Origin: Gammaproteobacteria bacterium
Lineage (GTDB): Bacteria > Pseudomonadota > Gammaproteobacteria > GCA-001735895
Direction: 5' to 3'
Length of the DNA stretch: 6,064 nucleotides
Assembly (NCBI GenBank): GCA_024763185.1
Contig: JANTFY010000148.1
Location: 1 to 6,064, forward strand
Part shown: piece by piece, positions 5,660 through 6,064 of the stretch
Numbering within the stretch: position 1 is the stretch's first letter
How the letters are laid out: every line of letters begins with the position of its first letter
Position numbers and translations under genes: made by a program
Notes under the pieces: model-generated
What the model was told of the DNA's origin: nothing
The model's database searches: none
The model's input: the letters and a program-made list of their open reading frames with translations, nothing else

Positions 5660-6064
5660 TCAGGCCTTGGGCAAAGTAACGCCCTGCTGACCCTGGTATT
5701 TACCGCCACGGTCTTTATAAGACGTCTCACAAACCTCGTCCGACTCATAAAACAGCATTTGCGCGACCCCCTCATTGGCATAAATCTTTGCTGGCAGTGG
5801 CGTGGTGTTGGAAAACTCCAGTGTGACATGCCCTTCCCATTCCGGCTCCAGCGGCGTGACGTTGACGATGATGCCACAACGCGCATAGGTTGATTTACCC
5901 AGGCAAACAGTCAACACGCTGCGCGGGATACGAAAATACTCAACCGTCCGCGCCAGCGCAAAAGAGTTGGGAGGGATGATACAGACATCCGATTTGACAT
6001 CGACAAAGCTGTCGTCATCAAAGTTTTTGGGGTCTACGATGGCGGAATTGATATTGGTGAAGAT
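5660..6064 (-). CDS. dcd: dCTP deaminase, N-terminus cut by window edge
   Basis: Dcd deaminates dCTP to dUTP, which dUTPase then turns into dUMP for thymidylate synthesis, in the cytosol. The window carries the last 134 residues and the TGA stop (5660-5662). The Pseudomonas-type protein has 188 residues, so about 54 are missing. The frame is open to the right edge. Seen, numbering from the edge: DVCIIPPNSFALARTVEYFR (26-45), GKSTYARCGI (56-65) with the Ser and Arg of the nucleotide site, HVTLEFSNTT (79-88) where Glu83 is the catalytic glutamate equivalent to E. coli Glu138, and GGKYQGQQGVTLPKA at the C-terminus, which closes over the nucleotide. The GTG at 5917 is internal and not the real start. 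No mobile or unusual context is visible. Confidence 0.97.
   Translation of the reverse strand: MFTNINSAIVDPKNFDDDSFVDVKSDVCIIPPNSFALARTVEYFRIPRSVLTVCLGKSTYARCGIIVNVTPLEPEWEGHVTLEFSNTTPLPAKIYANEGVAQMLFYESDEVCETSYKDRGGKYQGQQGVTLPKA

Noticed and set aside
5660..5917. Short 85-codon gene starting at 5917
   Set aside because: It is the C-terminal part of Dcd; the same frame stays open and keeps matching Dcd to the window edge.

Overview
The window looks like ordinary chromosomal DNA of a gammaproteobacterium of moderate GC content that is not an enteric. The evidence is the protein families and their order. The adjacent pair rppH-ptsP (RNA pyrophosphohydrolase and nitrogen-PTS enzyme I), with a divergent HAD phosphatase beside it, matches the Pseudomonas arrangement as I remember it. 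The Dcd C-terminus also follows the Pseudomonas-type protein closely. I see no transposase, integrase, phage gene, CRISPR array, tRNA or rRNA, and no clear sign of recent gene transfer.

Layout: positions 1-821 (minus) hold the first 273 codons of argC, cut by the left edge. Positions 822-1127 are the largest gene-free stretch. It holds a good minus-strand promoter (perfect TATAAT at 1073-1078) whose transcript would carry a leader of about 245 nt ahead of argC. The leader has imperfect hairpins and two short open frames. Positions 1128-2048 (plus) hold two genes 3 nt apart: a membrane-anchored TlpA/thioredoxin-like protein with an unusual CIIC active site, and a four-helix membrane protein of the HemJ/UPF0093 family. 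Positions 2078-4366 and 4387-4860 (minus) hold ptsP downstream of rppH, one likely operon. Positions 4946-5605 (plus) hold a class IB HAD phosphatase, divergent from rppH across an 85-bp gap with overlapping promoter candidates. Positions 5660-6064 (minus) hold the C-terminal 134 residues of dCTP deaminase, cut by the right edge.

Working together: argC belongs to arginine synthesis. The HemJ-like protein would do the penultimate oxidation of haem synthesis, and its thioredoxin-like partner would act on thiols on the outer face of the same membrane. RppH starts 5'-end-dependent mRNA decay. PtsP feeds the nitrogen-related phosphorelay. The HAD protein may be the histidinol-phosphatase, inferred from synteny with Pseudomonas PA0335. 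Dcd supplies the dUTP precursor. These are housekeeping functions. I do not see a new multi-gene system; the most interesting points are the argC leader, the TlpA-HemJ pairing, and substitutions at or near two active sites.
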